Shown piece by piece: positions 14,059 through 14,853 of a stretch of 14,853 bases of DNA. Within the stretch, counting starts at the first letter, position 1. Each line of letters opens with the position of its first letter. The position numbers and the translations under genes were made by a program. The notes beneath the pieces were generated by a model. The model was not told where the DNA came from and searched no databases. It saw nothing but the letters and a program-made list of their open reading frames with translations. The DNA comes from Candidatus Thorarchaeota archaeon (GTDB taxonomy: Archaea; Asgardarchaeota; Thorarchaeia; Thorarchaeales; Thorarchaeaceae). The stretch lies in the NCBI GenBank assembly GCA_030638785.1, contig DAOWDY010000039.1, positions 1-14,853 of the forward strand, written 5' to 3'.

Positions 14059-14093
14059 AAAAAAGGGGGAAGGAAGCAGATGATTCTGCTTCC
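14059..14093 (-). terminator. Hairpin plus U-tract terminator of the right-edge surface protein gene
   Basis: Read on the minus strand, GGAAGCAG (14093-14086), a six-base loop AATCAT and CTGCTTCC (14079-14072) form a perfect eight-base stem, followed by TTCCCCC and six T residues (14064-14059). It begins eight bases after the stop codon at 14102. The shape is that of a bacterial-style intrinsic terminator, and the T-run alone would also stop archaeal RNA polymerase. The plus strand has only an A-run on its far side, so the element acts on the minus strand. Confidence 0.75.
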
Positions 14094-14101
14094 GATAGTA
14101 C

Positions 14102-14853
14102 TTACTTTCTCACCTTCATGAGAACTGCTAGAACTACTACAACTGCTCCACCGACAACGAGAAGCAATGGATCGAAGGAGGTTGCTTCAGTGGATAGAAT
14201 ACCAAGAACAGGGTCGTACTCGAGTGTTTCATCACCAAAGTACTCGAAAGCAAGATAGATTGACTCTCCTGCTTCCAGACCAGTACCCTCGCCATAACTG
14301 GCTTTCACCTGTATGGTGTTTTGGGCAGCTAGAGCAGTGTCTTCGTACTCAATGTATCCATTCGAGAATTCAAACTGTGTTCCAGTATGTTGGAAACCAG
14401 TTGGTGAATCATCACCAGGTGCCTGTTGACCGTGCTCGCTCTCAGTGACAGTAAACTGCATGACTAGGATAGAATCATCATATGTCCACTCCCAGCCGTC
14501 AATTATAACATCAAACTTGAACTCTTCAGGGCTATTCATGTCAAGATGAACACGTATCTGCATATAGACATCGAACTCTACCATATCAGGTATGGTTCCG
14601 GCCTCGCCTGAGGATCCAGCGCCTCGGGGGTCAAAACTTGATGTAGTTGTGAAATTGAAGTGAATGGCTGTAACACTCTCTCCATCAGTTTCTACTTCAA
14701 ATCCGCTGAAGTCCCAGTTAGTTGTAGGTAAGGCAAAGGGAGACCCAATCATTACATCAGTACCAAGATCAAATGCACCATTTGTATTGGTATCGTTGGC
14801 TTCAAACAACTTCACAAACATCACATGATAATCCACAGTTGGATTGTTTGGAT
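14102..14853 (-). CDS. Membrane-anchored extracellular protein, partial (N-terminus outside window)
   Basis: The frame is open through the right edge, so the start and any signal peptide lie outside; GTG 14836 is only an internal codon. I do not recognise a named family. About 220 residues are strand-rich, acidic and rich in Thr, Ser, Asp and Gly, with almost no lysine or cysteine, the composition of an extracellular domain. Close to the visible beginning is DTNTNGAFDLGTD, a D-x-N-x-N-G-x-x-D loop like calcium-binding EF-hand or thrombospondin type 3 repeats. Aromatic stretches such as DGWEWTYDD and NWDFSGFEV follow. The end, after a Ser/Thr-containing spacer, is a single hydrophobic helix (LLLVVGGAVVVVLAVLM) and a short basic tail KVRK, a C-terminal membrane anchor that keeps the body outside the cell. 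Function is unknown; a surface-layer, adhesion or sensing role is only a guess. Confidence 0.75.
   Translation of the reverse strand, partial: PNNPTVDYHVMFVKLFEANDTNTNGAFDLGTDVMIGSPFALPTTNWDFSGFEVETDGESVTAIHFNFTTTSSFDPRGAGSSGEAGTIPDMVEFDVYMQIRVHLDMNSPEEFKFDVIIDGWEWTYDDSILVMQFTVTESEHGQQAPGDDSPTGFQHTGTQFEFSNGYIEYEDTALAAQNTIQVKASYGEGTGLEAGESIYLAFEYFGDETLEYDPVLGILSTEATSFDPLLLVVGGAVVVVLAVLMKVRK

Noticed and set aside
14167..14448. Plus-strand open frame inside the right-edge surface protein gene
   Set aside because: It is antisense, rich in Gln, Arg and His, with no known motif, whereas the minus-strand frame has coherent extracellular and anchor features.
1..14853. CRISPR array, tRNA, rRNA, insertion sequence or prophage
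   Set aside because: No regularly spaced repeats, cloverleaf-like sequence, transposase, integrase or long terminal inverted repeats were found by reading both strands.

Overview
The window looks like a piece of an archaeal chromosome with moderate GC content. The evidence is archaeal-type TATA-like elements upstream of several operons, GGTG/GGAG Shine-Dalgarno sites, an HTH_10 (bacterioopsin-activator type) regulator, tungstate-type ABC transport, and a pterin-cofactor gene set with no visible nucleotide-transfer (mobA) step. A secreted or cell-surface protein with a C-terminal membrane anchor and a single-chain transketolase would fit an Asgard archaeon of the Thorarchaeota kind. That placement is inference from protein style and could not be tested here.

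Left half, plus strand (1-8188): the tail of a phosphoribosyltransferase-like gene enters from the left edge. Next come a tungstate/molybdate ABC transporter (tupA, tupB, tupC) and a tightly packed cofactor operon, moaA-moaE-moaC-moaB-moeA, followed by a ThiF/MoeB-type E1-like enzyme. Within tupB-tupC and moaA through moeA each gene overlaps the next by 1 to 10 bases, which suggests translational coupling. The proposed flow is oxyanion capture (TupA), import (TupBC), conversion of GTP to cyclic pyranopterin monophosphate (MoaA, MoaC), dithiolene formation (MoaE with a MoaD that is not in this window, charged by the E1-like protein), adenylation (MoaB) and metal insertion (MoeA). A 22-base element, 17 of 22 identical, lies upstream of both tupA and moaA and may tie the transporter and the pathway to one metal- or cofactor-sensing regulator.

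Middle (8189-10967): a convergent gap leads to a minus-strand block. It holds a MarR regulator overlapping a flavin-binding PPOX-like gene by four bases, with two tandem 15-base operator-like repeats just downstream of a TATA box in front of the pair. Further upstream on the same strand is an EamA/DMT-type membrane transporter. An HTH_10 regulator diverges from it across a 45-base shared promoter region.

Right part, minus strand (11004-14853): a short-chain dehydrogenase, a full-length single-polypeptide transketolase, and a partial surface protein that runs off the right edge and ends in a membrane anchor. The surface-protein gene is followed by a strong hairpin plus U-tract. No tRNA, rRNA, CRISPR array, insertion sequence or phage gene was seen. 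The most noteworthy items are regulatory: the shared tupA/moaA element and the tandem MarR operators.
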